Source: Promethearchaeota archaeon (GTDB taxonomy: Archaea > Asgardarchaeota > Lokiarchaeia > Sigyniarchaeales > SOKP01). From it: a stretch of DNA of 64,000 nucleotides. Of the stretch, positions 18,334 to 27,529 are shown one piece after another. The notes beneath the pieces were generated by a model. That model was not told the origin of the DNA and did no database searches. It worked only from the letters and a program-made list of their open reading frames with translations. The position numbers were made by a program, and so were the translations under genes. The stretch is from the NCBI GenBank assembly GCA_018238625.1, contig JABCSY010000006.1:1-64000 (forward strand), given 5' to 3'. The first letter of the stretch is position 1. Every line of letters starts with the position of its first letter.

Positions 18334-18822
18334 TTACCATTCAATCTCTTCGCCAAAATGTTTTATTGGCCAAGCCCAGTAATGCTTTTCCTTTTTAACT
18401 CCTTTTTTTTTCAATTCTTTAAATAAATTCTCCTTTTGTTCTTTTACCAATCCCAATGGGTCATACAGAAGTCTCCCTTCATCCAATGCATATAAAATAA
18501 GATCGGTTTTGATTCGAACTAAATTTTTAAATTCACTTTCAGTCATCCAAAGCGAATCTACTCTTGAAGGTGAGAACTCCATTAATTTTAATTTCAGCGC
18601 GCTTCTTTTTCTATGATGTTCTGGCAGTTCATTGTCTTTAAAAATTATAATTAAATCAATATCACTTCGCTTTTCTTCTGAATAAATGGCATCTCCTCTA
18701 GCCAATGAACCAAATAAAACAATTCCTACGATGATTTTATTTACTTGAAATAGTTGAGTTAAGTAGTTTTCCAATTTTGTTGAATAATACTCGTTATTTA
18801 AAAACTTCAAATTTATGTCCAT
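18334..18822 (-). CDS. MNT-type nucleotidyltransferase
   Basis: A 162-residue protein of the minimal nucleotidyltransferase type. It shows the GSLARGD motif and the metal-binding DxD in KRSDIDLIII. It overlaps the end of the HEPN gene by 10 bases, so the two are translated together. HEPN/MNT pairs are known toxin-antitoxin modules in which the MNT partner neutralises the HEPN RNase, in studied cases by adding AMP. The same function is likely but not proven here. Confidence 0.85.
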   Translation of the reverse strand: MDINLKFLNNEYYSTKLENYLTQLFQVNKIIVGIVLFGSLARGDAIYSEEKRSDIDLIIIFKDNELPEHHRKRSALKLKLMEFSPSRVDSLWMTESEFKNLVRIKTDLILYALDEGRLLYDPLGLVKEQKENLFKELKKKGVKKEKHYWAWPIKHFGEEIEW

Positions 18823-19334
18823 TGTTTCAATTCTCCGAGTAATGATTCTAATCGATCTAAATCTTTAAATTCTTCTTTTGTCATGTTCAAGCTCTTCTTA
18901 AGAAGCTTTAAATATAAAATTACGATCTTTTCAAGATTTATGAGAAAATCTTTGATATTTTCGAAGGATTGATAAATCTCTTCAGCGATAATTAATTTAT
19001 TATTCTTGATTGTTCCATATCGAGTTTGAACCCCTTCATTCTCAAAAAATTTTGAATGTTTTAGAATTTTTTTAAGTATCTCTTTTGTTTCTAAATCTAT
19101 CGCTAAAGAAGACTCACTTTTTAGAACATCTTTTAAAATATCTGTTGGAACATGGGTTTTTTCCACTTTCAAACCCATAAAACTTAGGATAGCTTTATTT
19201 AATTTTTCTACTGCAAACTGACTTCTAAACGCTACAAGAGAAAAATAATCATTTTGAAGACTATTTATCACGATTTTTATATCACTTATAGCGGATTTGA
19301 TCAAACTTTTTCCTTGAGAAAAATTAGTATTCAT
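18813..19334 (-). CDS. HEPN-domain protein (putative toxin partner)
   Basis: This is a 173-residue all-helical protein. It has the HEPN signature around residues 25-50 (SLVAFRSQFAVEKLNKAILS) and a later TRYGTIKN segment where active family members usually have an Arg-rich catalytic loop. I do not see the R-x4-6-H catalytic motif of RNase-active HEPN toxins, so it may be inactive as an RNase or use a variant site. It is the first gene of the HEPN/MNT pair. A TATA-like stretch (ATATATATCATATAAA) lies immediately before the ATG. Confidence 0.8.
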   Translation of the reverse strand: MNTNFSQGKSLIKSAISDIKIVINSLQNDYFSLVAFRSQFAVEKLNKAILSFMGLKVEKTHVPTDILKDVLKSESSLAIDLETKEILKKILKHSKFFENEGVQTRYGTIKNNKLIIAEEIYQSFENIKDFLINLEKIVILYLKLLKKSLNMTKEEFKDLDRLESLLGELKQWT

Positions 19335-19563
19335 TTTATATGATATATATTTTCATTTATTCTACTAAATAATTATCTTTTTATTTATAAATTTTTATGA
19401 GTTTTATTCCTAAATCATTTGGAACGATTCAATTTTATTTCATTATTATAATAACATTATATTATTCTTATGCTGGAATTTAAAACAATCATTAGATTTT
19501 AATCGTTAATTTTCCTTTTGTTAGCATAAATAATCTGTGAAAGATAAAAAAAAATCAATTATA

Positions 19564-21252
19564 TTACTCTCTCATTTCTTTTGGAAGAGACAATACGCCT
19601 GTAAGCGGATTATTTAACGGATCTTGACAATATTCAATTGTGAAATATATTAAATCATTTAAAATATTTGGATCTTGTCCTGCCTTTAGTTTATAATCGT
19701 AAAGAGATAATTGATACTCCGCCTCAGTTATTGGAGGTTCCGCGTAGCTTACATTTCCAAAAACTGATTGAAGTATAGGTTTCAAAAACGGCGAGTAGAG
19801 AAAACCAAGTTCTTTTAATTCGTCTTTTAAGTAGAAAAACATCCTTTGAACTGCTTGCATCATATACCTAATAGGTTGATTCTCAGGCCCTAAATATTGT
19901 TCTGCAAAATTCGGGTCATATTGCGCGAGATGTTCTCGAGTAAGATTTTGAGGGCGGAATAACGATATTAACCCTCTTTCGATGGTAGTCTTTCTATTAT
20001 ACGCGATCGTCTCGCTACCCGCGTCCGGCACCCATACTCCTTGGTCTAATAACTTTCGAGTTTTATAACACATCGCTTGTAGTAATAAGGCGATCCCTAT
20101 TCTACGGCATATTGAAATTTGAGCGTCGCTAACTCTTATTTCAATTGTTCCCCAATCTGTGAATGGAAACACGTCTTGGAAGCGTCCATCCTCTAAACTC
20201 GCTTTCTGGACAACTTGAAGGAAGTAGTCGATTGTATCTTGGTCTCCCGAAGTTATATAGGGGGGAAAATGTTTAGGGTCGTTGTTACTTAACATTGTAG
20301 TGTTATTTTTTAACCTTAAAGAACGTACGCAATTTGGCGCTGTAATTCTATTATTAACTATTTTAATAACATCTGTTGGCTTATTATTTAATATAGGTGA
20401 ATTACATGTAAGAGCAATTATATGCGGAATAAAGTTACGAATCATACAATATGACTGCACTTTTTCTAAATCAGATTTAAAGGAGCCAATGTGGCTATGG
20501 TCCGCCTGGGTCAACCCGCGCATATATTCTTTAGCTGCTGGGTTAATGGCTGAAGCTATGATGTGTAAGTCTCTTGGTAGGGTGTTTTTTGCTAAAAGAA
20601 ATAAGGTTGATCCCCAATAAGCCAACTCCTCAACATATTCACATGGGGGCGTCACGAGTTCTAATATATAAGTAACTGCTGTAACATTACCATCACGACC
20701 AAAAGTATCAATGTCAACGACATTTCCATCTGGAAGCGGATATCTAATATCCATTACATATCCTTTTTCAATGTCATCCTTCCCATAAGGCCTTGCCAAT
20801 ACTTTTTGTCGAATATAATCGGGCACAGGTAAGAAATCGTCTCTTCCTTGGTATAAAATCTGATCCATAATTTTTATGGCATCTTTTACGATCTCTTTCA
20901 TCCGATAAACCATTTCATCACCGGGCGGGTAGTTACCACTGTCATCTGCGATAATTAATTCCATTTCAATTCCATGCGTGAAGGGTAAAGGGGTCCAATG
21001 CTCGATATCGGCTAAGATTTCCCCCCAAGATCTTTCGGGTATAAGTACTTCTCTGTAATCCGTTCCAAGAAACAATTGATCCGAAGATCTATCTATGGGT
21101 TCTCCAATAAAAACGCCTGAAGGAAGCCCCGACGCTGCTTTTGCCTTAGACTTATGCTTTTTACCCGTATCTTGTCCCATAATTTGCGAGAACGTATCGT
21201 ATTCATCTCCGCCTGATCCTTTCTTCTTTTTCTTTTTTTTATCCTTAGCCAT
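19564..21252 (-). CDS. Glutamate-cysteine ligase-like (GCS2-type) enzyme
   Basis: The core resembles the carboxylate-amine ligase/GCS2 family: HGIEMELIIAD at the start of the catalytic fold, DHSHIGS and TCNSPILNNKP in the middle, and TDWGTIEIRVSDAQ, a family hallmark, near residue 370. Relatives join Glu or a similar acid to an amine using ATP; the substrate here is unknown. The N-terminus carries a lysine-rich tail (KDKKKKKKKGSGG) and about 50 disordered residues, unusual for the family. An upstream GTG at 21264 is possible, but GAAGGAA precedes the ATG at 21252, so I chose that. The gene follows the 628-residue protein by 42 bases and is probably in one operon with it. Confidence 0.8.
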   Translation of the reverse strand: MAKDKKKKKKKGSGGDEYDTFSQIMGQDTGKKHKSKAKAASGLPSGVFIGEPIDRSSDQLFLGTDYREVLIPERSWGEILADIEHWTPLPFTHGIEMELIIADDSGNYPPGDEMVYRMKEIVKDAIKIMDQILYQGRDDFLPVPDYIRQKVLARPYGKDDIEKGYVMDIRYPLPDGNVVDIDTFGRDGNVTAVTYILELVTPPCEYVEELAYWGSTLFLLAKNTLPRDLHIIASAINPAAKEYMRGLTQADHSHIGSFKSDLEKVQSYCMIRNFIPHIIALTCNSPILNNKPTDVIKIVNNRITAPNCVRSLRLKNNTTMLSNNDPKHFPPYITSGDQDTIDYFLQVVQKASLEDGRFQDVFPFTDWGTIEIRVSDAQISICRRIGIALLLQAMCYKTRKLLDQGVWVPDAGSETIAYNRKTTIERGLISLFRPQNLTREHLAQYDPNFAEQYLGPENQPIRYMMQAVQRMFFYLKDELKELGFLYSPFLKPILQSVFGNVSYAEPPITEAEYQLSLYDYKLKAGQDPNILNDLIYFTIEYCQDPLNNPLTGVLSLPKEMRE

Positions 21253-21294
21253 AAATTCCTTCACTTTTTAATTTTAGTTTGAAAAATTATTAAA

Positions 21295-23181
21295 TTACAT
21301 TATTGTTTGGATAAACGCTTTAAATGTATCGTAATCGTTTAAGAATTCATATGATAGAATTAAATTAACTATTTTGAAATTACTACCATAGAATATGCTG
21401 TTTAGATTATCAACAGTTTTGCCCCCCTTAAATAAAGAGTCGTCTATTATTAAATCAACGCGATCTCCAAGCTTTTTAATAATTTTGGTTTTAATTGGAT
21501 TCGTCTCATTTAATTCAGAAGAGAGAATAATTGTAGGTTTTCCTAAATAGGGAATAAAGTCAAAATTAAAAACAACAACTTGTTTTGAAATTTTCTCGGG
21601 TTGGAAGAACTTTTTTAACGTAGATTGTATTACTACTAATTCTTCTTGATCGTGATTGTTGCTTGATGGATAAATGTAATACGCAAAAGATTTATCCGAA
21701 CTGTACTTTAACTCTGAATAAACTCTATCAATGATAGGAAATATGCCAAAATCAAAACTAAATAGCGATATGAGAGCAATGTTGAAGTTATAATCGCCCA
21801 TTAGAATGTTACTGCTTGCATTTCCTCCAATGAGGGAAAACTGATTTATTTCCTTAGAGCTTTTTGAAGCGTAAGTATTTAATAGAAAGAATTGAGAAAA
21901 TGTTCCTATAGGTTCAACTTTAGTTTTTTTCTCTTTAACCATCTCGTAAATTTCGTTAAATAAGTCTTTTGCAACTCTTTCTCTTAGCCCTACCGAGCTT
22001 ATTTCCCCTATGACCGTGTCAGCAGCTTCTGGACAATCTAATTCCGCAATAATGCATATAGCTCCTCTAAAAAATGCGTAAGCCGGGTTCTTATAATCTT
22101 TAGCTGATAAAACAATTTTATTAGAATTAAGAATAATTTGATTGATTTGATTTATAATTTTAAGAATTAATACATTATTCTTTTTTTCATGCAATTTTTT
22201 TATAATGTTAAATAGAACTTTAATTTTAAGGATCTCATCTTCAATAGACTCAGAAAGTTTAAGAGCTAAATTGAAACCATTTTCCAGAGATTTGCTAATG
22301 ATGTTAATAAGTGCTTTTTCCTTTAGCGAAGCGTCGTCGATAAAAGAAAGAACCCTGATAACTTGATCTTGATTAGTATTTAGTAAATCAAGCGCTATTT
22401 TTTCTACTACTTGATTTTTTTTATTTTTATCGTTTAAATTTTTAATAACTTCTATTGTAGCGTCTAAATTAACTGTTGCATTGGCTCTAATTAAGTTATA
22501 ATAAAGCTTTTTTTTTTCTCCTTCATCAGATAGTTTTAACGAGTATTCTAACGCCTTAAAAAAATTACCCATCGAGAGATATGATTTTGCTAGAACTTTT
22601 AATTTATTATCAATTTCAACAAGCTTAACCCCAGTATCTCCATCTAATAATGGCGTATCGGAAGTTTGCAGGTTTTTTTGTGTTTCGCTATGAATTTTTA
22701 TTAATTCTTTAATTTCCTTCTCAATTATCTTAACTTCACTTTTACTAGACGCTATAAATAAGTCTTTTGAGTTAAACCCATCTCCATCATCGAATTCGAG
22801 AACTTGTATATTTTTCAAAATTTTATTTATTTTACTTGCGGAAATAGTCTCTCTTATCTTTTGTATATCTACCACGTATTCGACCAATTTCATCCAATAG
22901 GCATTGATTGTTAATTTTCCGTACCCATCAGCGGTTGGTTTCAATGTTAAATCTATTTTCCTAGTTTCTCCTGATTTAAATAGAACTTCTTTGTTGAACT
23001 CTTCTGGGTTAACCTCAATATCTAGATTTTCTCCCTCAAAAACAAATTTAAAATGTTCCTCCTTTTTAGAATTATTCACAACTTCTAAAGAAACAGAATT
23101 TTTTAAACTAGGAATTAGAAGATTTTGAGGAAACTTTTTTATAGTTATGGAGATTACTTGATTAGGGTCTGAGATTGCCAT
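21295..23181 (-). CDS. Beta-sandwich plus helical-repeat protein of unknown function
   Basis: I do not recognise this 628-residue protein. Residues 1-105 look like an Ig-like beta sandwich (alternating strands, VSLEVVNNSKKEEHF, then KPTADGYGKLTINAYW). About 130-420 is a series of helix pairs of TPR or solenoid type (for example AKSYLSMGNFFKALEYSLKL). Residues 440-628 form a mixed alpha/beta domain (VVVFNFDFIPYLGKPTIIL). There is no signal peptide or membrane segment. The ATG start fits. It is the upstream partner of the GCS2-like gene, so it may scaffold or regulate that enzyme. Confidence 0.7.
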   Translation of the reverse strand: MAISDPNQVISITIKKFPQNLLIPSLKNSVSLEVVNNSKKEEHFKFVFEGENLDIEVNPEEFNKEVLFKSGETRKIDLTLKPTADGYGKLTINAYWMKLVEYVVDIQKIRETISASKINKILKNIQVLEFDDGDGFNSKDLFIASSKSEVKIIEKEIKELIKIHSETQKNLQTSDTPLLDGDTGVKLVEIDNKLKVLAKSYLSMGNFFKALEYSLKLSDEGEKKKLYYNLIRANATVNLDATIEVIKNLNDKNKKNQVVEKIALDLLNTNQDQVIRVLSFIDDASLKEKALINIISKSLENGFNLALKLSESIEDEILKIKVLFNIIKKLHEKKNNVLILKIINQINQIILNSNKIVLSAKDYKNPAYAFFRGAICIIAELDCPEAADTVIGEISSVGLRERVAKDLFNEIYEMVKEKKTKVEPIGTFSQFFLLNTYASKSSKEINQFSLIGGNASSNILMGDYNFNIALISLFSFDFGIFPIIDRVYSELKYSSDKSFAYYIYPSSNNHDQEELVVIQSTLKKFFQPEKISKQVVVFNFDFIPYLGKPTIILSSELNETNPIKTKIIKKLGDRVDLIIDDSLFKGGKTVDNLNSIFYGSNFKIVNLILSYEFLNDYDTFKAFIQTIM

Positions 23182-23343
23182 CTTAGTGTATCTTATTTAA
23201 TTTTAATATTTCTATTAATTGCGCATATCAGATATTTATTACGAATTAACAATGCATGCGTAAAAGCGCTATTTTACCTTAATATCAACAATATAAAATT
23301 TATTGATTTTAAATTTTTACAAAAAGAAAACTTCCCTTTTCTT

Positions 23344-24069
23344 CTATTTTCCTTTTCTTCTATTTCTCGCCAAGTAATCTTTGATATCTTCAATTATCAT
23401 TTCTTTATTATAATCAGGCCATAGGTCAGTTCTAAATTTGAACTCTGCATAAGATGCGTCCCATAACAGAAATCCCGAAATTCTAGCGCCATCTTCCATG
23501 CCTGTGCGAATGATGTAATCTAACTCTGGAAAACTTTTCGTATATAAATAGCTCTTGATTAAATCTCGCGTAATATCTTCTGACTTAATATTATCTTCCG
23601 TTATCTTTTTCACAGCGTCTACGATTTCTTCTTGGCCGTCATACATAATGCACAAGTTAATGAAATTTTGGTTATGGTCCTTTGTAAATTCAATTAATTC
23701 TTTGATTTTCTCCTGGACATCTTCAGGTAGCAAATGCACTCGGCCAATTACGTCAAATTTAACTTTCTCTTCTCTAACGGTTGATTCATTTATTACTGTA
23801 TCCACTGCTTTTAAAATTATCTTAAAAATATATCTAAGTTCGCTAACACTTCTTTTCCGCGCGTTTTCGAGGGATAAGGCGTAAATGCTCAAATAATGAA
23901 TTCCTGCGTCAAAAAAATCAAATAACCTATCTTTTAAATTCTCGTACCCTATTAAATGGCCCACATTTGCCTCAAACAATTTTTTTTTTGCCCATCTACG
24001 ATTACCATCTAAAATTAAACCAATGTGTTTAGGCAGCTTATTTGCGGGTATGTCCTTTAACTCTTCCAA
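23344..24069 (-). CDS. uppS: Undecaprenyl/polyprenyl diphosphate synthase (cis-prenyltransferase)
   Basis: This enzyme makes the long cis-polyprenyl diphosphate used as the dolichol-type sugar carrier. The family motifs are complete: HIGLILDGNRRWAKK with the catalytic Asp, the IYALSLENARKR segment, NLCIMYDGQEEI, and the terminal block IIRTGMEDGARISGFLLWD, AEFKF and DLWPDY. Its 241 residues are the usual length. The substrate IPP and an allylic primer would come from the pathway encoded divergently next door. The start is TTG; AAAGGT lies upstream, and in-frame ATT/ATC codons closer to it are alternatives. Confidence 0.93.
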   Translation of the reverse strand: MEELKDIPANKLPKHIGLILDGNRRWAKKKLFEANVGHLIGYENLKDRLFDFFDAGIHYLSIYALSLENARKRSVSELRYIFKIILKAVDTVINESTVREEKVKFDVIGRVHLLPEDVQEKIKELIEFTKDHNQNFINLCIMYDGQEEIVDAVKKITEDNIKSEDITRDLIKSYLYTKSFPELDYIIRTGMEDGARISGFLLWDASYAEFKFRTDLWPDYNKEMIIEDIKDYLARNRRKGK

Positions 24070-24238
24070 GATAATTTAACCTTTAGAGACATTACTACAA
24101 TTGATACTACTATTAATATTAATAGGAATATGAGATTTATTTATTATAAATTTTTATTATTTGAATTACAATTCATATTTTCTCTTATTACCACGATTAA
24201 GAATTTGAACTGTTGAGATTATTAGAAATTTAAGAAAT

Positions 24239-24248
24239 CTTATATAAC
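24239..24248 (+). promoter_or_regulatory. TATA box of the isoprenoid operon
   Basis: CTTATATAAC is a strong archaeal TATA-like element in the divergent gap 24070-24367, about 120 bases before the HMG-CoA synthase ATG. It would give a leader of roughly 100 bases. I saw no other structure in the gap. Confidence 0.4.
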
Positions 24249-24367
24249 TACCTCATATAATAAGAATAATGTTTAACTAGATAAGTTTTTGAATAAATAT
24301 TTAACTAAATAAACATTACATTTAACAATCGAACCAATTTAAACCAGCGTTAAAAGAGAGATCCCTA

Positions 24368-25996
24368 ATGATAAGCAACGAATACTTGTTTTCTGATATC
24401 GGAATCGATAGTGTAGGGTTTTATGCTCCAAAATATTATGTCAAGTTAAAAGATCTCGCTGTTGAGCGGAAAGTAGACCCTGATAAATATAAAAAGGGTC
24501 TTATGGCAATAGAAATGAGAATACCCGATGTGAACGAGGATATCATTTCTCTGGGATTGAAGGCAGGATATCAAGCTTTAGTAAAGGGAAACATATCTCC
24601 TAAGAGTATTGACGCTCTTTTCGTAGGAACAGAGACTATAACATATGCAGTAAAGTCGGTTTCAAACATCTTCGCCGAATTGTTAGGGATATCAACCAAT
24701 TCTGTTTGCCAAGACGTCTATAACGCGTGCGCAGGTGGAACTCTAGCCCTTCTCAACGCGATTGCTTTGGTAGAAAAAGATATTATAAAAAAAGCACTTG
24801 TCATAAGTGTTGATATTTCTTCATATCAAATAGGCAGTCCAAGTGAGGCTACTCAAGGTTCAGGAGCAATTGCTTTAGTTATCTCAAAAAACCCTAGGAT
24901 TGCGACCTTTGGTGAAAAATTTGGAAAGGTTTCGGGAAATGTTGACGATTTTTTCCGCCCAGCTAATGAAAAAAATGCTAAAGTTTTTGGTCATTATTCA
25001 GTAAGTACTTATCTCAATTTTCAATTGAAAGCATACGACGATTTGATTAACAATATAGGGGATTTTCACGCTGATTTCTACACATTTCACGCGCCCTTTT
25101 CTAAACTACCAATAAAAATCATGCAACAGATAATCCAAAAACGCTGGATAAAGCATATTCAAAACCTTCCAAGGGTAAAAAAAGATCAAATAACATCGTC
25201 CCTCCTTAAGAAACTTGATTATTTTATGCACGATATTACTGTTTTACCAGAGTGGTTATATTTGAAACTGAAAGAGAGAGGTTACTCCTCCGAAACATTG
25301 GAAAATATATCATACAAACTTATAGCAAATGTTAAAGGTAAAGTACTTCCACAATTAAGAGTGCCTTCGCATTTCGGGAATCTTTACAACGCTAGTATCT
25401 GGGCTCAAATCATTTATCTTCTTGAAAATTATTCTCGAGCAAACGACACGATTTATTTTGGTTCATATGGGTCTGGGGCGACATGCATTTCTGGATTGTT
25501 AAAAGTTAAGGAAGGTTTTAAGACAGTCGTTGATAAAAGTCCAAAGATTAATGATTTTATTGAAAATAAAGAACGCAAAAGTGTGAAAGAATACGAGTTA
25601 ATAAGGTCTGGTGATTATGTGCCTACAACGGTATTAGGTGAAATTGCTGAACACGAGATCAATAAAAACAGAGGGTTTACGCTTCATTTTTGCGATGATG
25701 GGTGTATCATTCCAAATATAGAAGGATTAGATCATTGTCCAAAAGGACATTCTGGTTTTCACAAGAGATTTTTTCCATTGTTTGCGATATTAAAGTCAGA
25801 ACCAATCGTAAATCCTAACGAAAATGATCTTAGTTTCCTCAGCAATGGGTTAGTAAGGATTGCTGGTAACGCTAAACAGGGGGCTTGTTTAGAGTACGAG
25901 ATAAGACGCATTGAAAATAAAGAAGAAACAAATATTAACGCTATTGGTTTATTAAACTGGAGCCCCTTGTATGTTCCCGTTCAAAGAATTTATTGA
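24368..25996 (+). CDS. Hydroxymethylglutaryl-CoA synthase with long C-terminal extension
   Basis: This enzyme condenses acetyl-CoA with acetoacetyl-CoA to HMG-CoA, the first committed step toward isoprenoids. The thiolase-fold active site is present: Glu89 in VGTET, the nucleophile Cys121 in NACAGGT, His241 in FHAPFSKL, and a glycine-rich SYGSGA near residue 370. At 542 residues it is longer than typical archaeal enzymes (about 350). Roughly 130 extra C-terminal residues contain CDDGC, DHCPKGH and later GNAKQGACLEYEI, a possible zinc-binding/OB-like module reminiscent of the DUF35 partner used by other archaea. GAGAGATC precedes the ATG. It heads the mevalonate operon. Confidence 0.93.
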   Translation: MISNEYLFSDIGIDSVGFYAPKYYVKLKDLAVERKVDPDKYKKGLMAIEMRIPDVNEDIISLGLKAGYQALVKGNISPKSIDALFVGTETITYAVKSVSNIFAELLGISTNSVCQDVYNACAGGTLALLNAIALVEKDIIKKALVISVDISSYQIGSPSEATQGSGAIALVISKNPRIATFGEKFGKVSGNVDDFFRPANEKNAKVFGHYSVSTYLNFQLKAYDDLINNIGDFHADFYTFHAPFSKLPIKIMQQIIQKRWIKHIQNLPRVKKDQITSSLLKKLDYFMHDITVLPEWLYLKLKERGYSSETLENISYKLIANVKGKVLPQLRVPSHFGNLYNASIWAQIIYLLENYSRANDTIYFGSYGSGATCISGLLKVKEGFKTVVDKSPKINDFIENKERKSVKEYELIRSGDYVPTTVLGEIAEHEINKNRGFTLHFCDDGCIIPNIEGLDHCPKGHSGFHKRFFPLFAILKSEPIVNPNENDLSFLSNGLVRIAGNAKQGACLEYEIRRIENKEETNINAIGLLNWSPLYVPVQRIY

Positions 25997-26146
25997 CCAA
26001 TAATCCATTGTGGAAGAGTTCCTCTGCCGGTATTATAATAAATAATGACATCTTCTATTTTTCACCATTCTATCAACCAAAAGTTCAATATTATCTAGGG
26101 CAAGACAATTAGAAGATGATATAAATAATTTCAAATTAAGATTAAT

Positions 26147-27439
26147 GTGAATAAAGATATGCAAGAAATTCGTTCAGATATATCGGGTTTTTATAAGTTA
26201 TCCTTAGAAGAACGCCAGCATCAATTAGCTAAATTGATTAACTTAAAACACGAAGAAATTAAATTATTGCAAGCTTTGGGGTATTTTACGTCCAATCAAA
26301 TTGACACGCTAATAGAAAATGTAATTGGGAGCTACCAATTGCCCTTGGGGATTGCTTTAAACTTTAAGATTAATGGAAAAGATTATATTTTGCCCATGGT
26401 GATTGAAGAACCTTCAGTAGTGGCCGCTGCTTCTAACGCAGCTAAGATAGCAAGAAAAAACGGGGGTTTTCAGTCTGAAGAAGTTAAATCAATCATGATT
26501 TCTCAAATCCAAATAACTCAATTAAAAGATATTGCTGCTGCCAAGGAAATTTTAGCGAGAAATAAGGAAAAAATCTTAAAAATTGCAAATGAGCAAGATC
26601 CCTTATTAAATAAGCTAGGTGGAGGTGCTATAGATATTGAGCTTCGAGAAATAGAAACAAAAAAAGGAAAAATGCTAATCCTTCACCTTCTGGTTAATGT
26701 CTTAGACGCTATGGGTGCTAATGTAGTAAATACGATGGCTGAAGCCGTAAGTCCTTACATTGAAGAAATTAGCGAAGGGAAGATATATCTGCGAATTGTA
26801 TCTAACTTGGCTACACATCGAATTGCGAAATGTAAAGCCACATTTGATAAGAACTTGCTGGGTGGAGAAGAAGTAGTTGAGGGTATTTTAAACGCTTATG
26901 AATTTGCGCTCGCCGATCCCTATAGAGCAACGACCCATAATAAAGGGATAATGAATGGAATAATTGCGTTAACTTTAGCAACAGGAAATGACACTCGTGC
27001 TATTGAAGCAGGAGCTCACGCATACGCTTCCTTGAGCGGTAAATACAAACCTCTTACGAAATTTAAATCTGACTCAGAGGGTAATTTAGTTGGCGAGATA
27101 GAAGTTCCTTTAGCTCTTGGAATTGTTGGAGGAATGACAAAAATTCATCCAATGGCACGTTTAGCACTGAAAATTTTAGGTGTTAAGAGTGCAGAAGAGT
27201 TATCTCAAATTGCTGCGGCGTTAGGGTTAGCCCAGAATGTAGCCGCCTTAAGAGCCTTAGCATCAGAAGGTATCCAGAAGGGTCATATGACACTTCATTC
27301 TCGTAATATAGCGAAATTAGCTGGTGTACCCGAAAATTTGATTGAAGAGGTTGCAAATAAAATAGTAGAAGATAAAAAAATAAGAGTAGATTACGCAAAG
27401 GAAGTTTTAAAGGAAATAATTAAAAGTAAAAACCTTTAG
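26147..27439 (+). CDS. hmgA: HMG-CoA reductase, class II type
   Basis: This enzyme reduces HMG-CoA to mevalonate. All four catalytic residues known for the family are visible: Glu in IEEPSVVAAAS, Lys in HNKGIMNG, Asp in GNDTRAIEAGAHA and His in GHMTLHSRNI. The EEPSVVAAAS block and the start GFYKLSLEERQ are of the class II (bacterial-type) enzyme, not the class I form common in archaea, so the gene was probably acquired by transfer at some point. The GTG at 26147 is taken as the start; the ATG four codons later is possible. It lies 150 bases after HMG-CoA synthase. Confidence 0.93.
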   Translation: MNKDMQEIRSDISGFYKLSLEERQHQLAKLINLKHEEIKLLQALGYFTSNQIDTLIENVIGSYQLPLGIALNFKINGKDYILPMVIEEPSVVAAASNAAKIARKNGGFQSEEVKSIMISQIQITQLKDIAAAKEILARNKEKILKIANEQDPLLNKLGGGAIDIELREIETKKGKMLILHLLVNVLDAMGANVVNTMAEAVSPYIEEISEGKIYLRIVSNLATHRIAKCKATFDKNLLGGEEVVEGILNAYEFALADPYRATTHNKGIMNGIIALTLATGNDTRAIEAGAHAYASLSGKYKPLTKFKSDSEGNLVGEIEVPLALGIVGGMTKIHPMARLALKILGVKSAEELSQIAAALGLAQNVAALRALASEGIQKGHMTLHSRNIAKLAGVPENLIEEVANKIVEDKKIRVDYAKEVLKEIIKSKNL

Positions 27440-27529
27440 TTTTATAAAAAGTGTTTCATAAACTCCTCTAATAAAAAGCGATATAATTGATAACTGCATA
27501 ACGATAAATAAAATTTTGAGATGATATTT

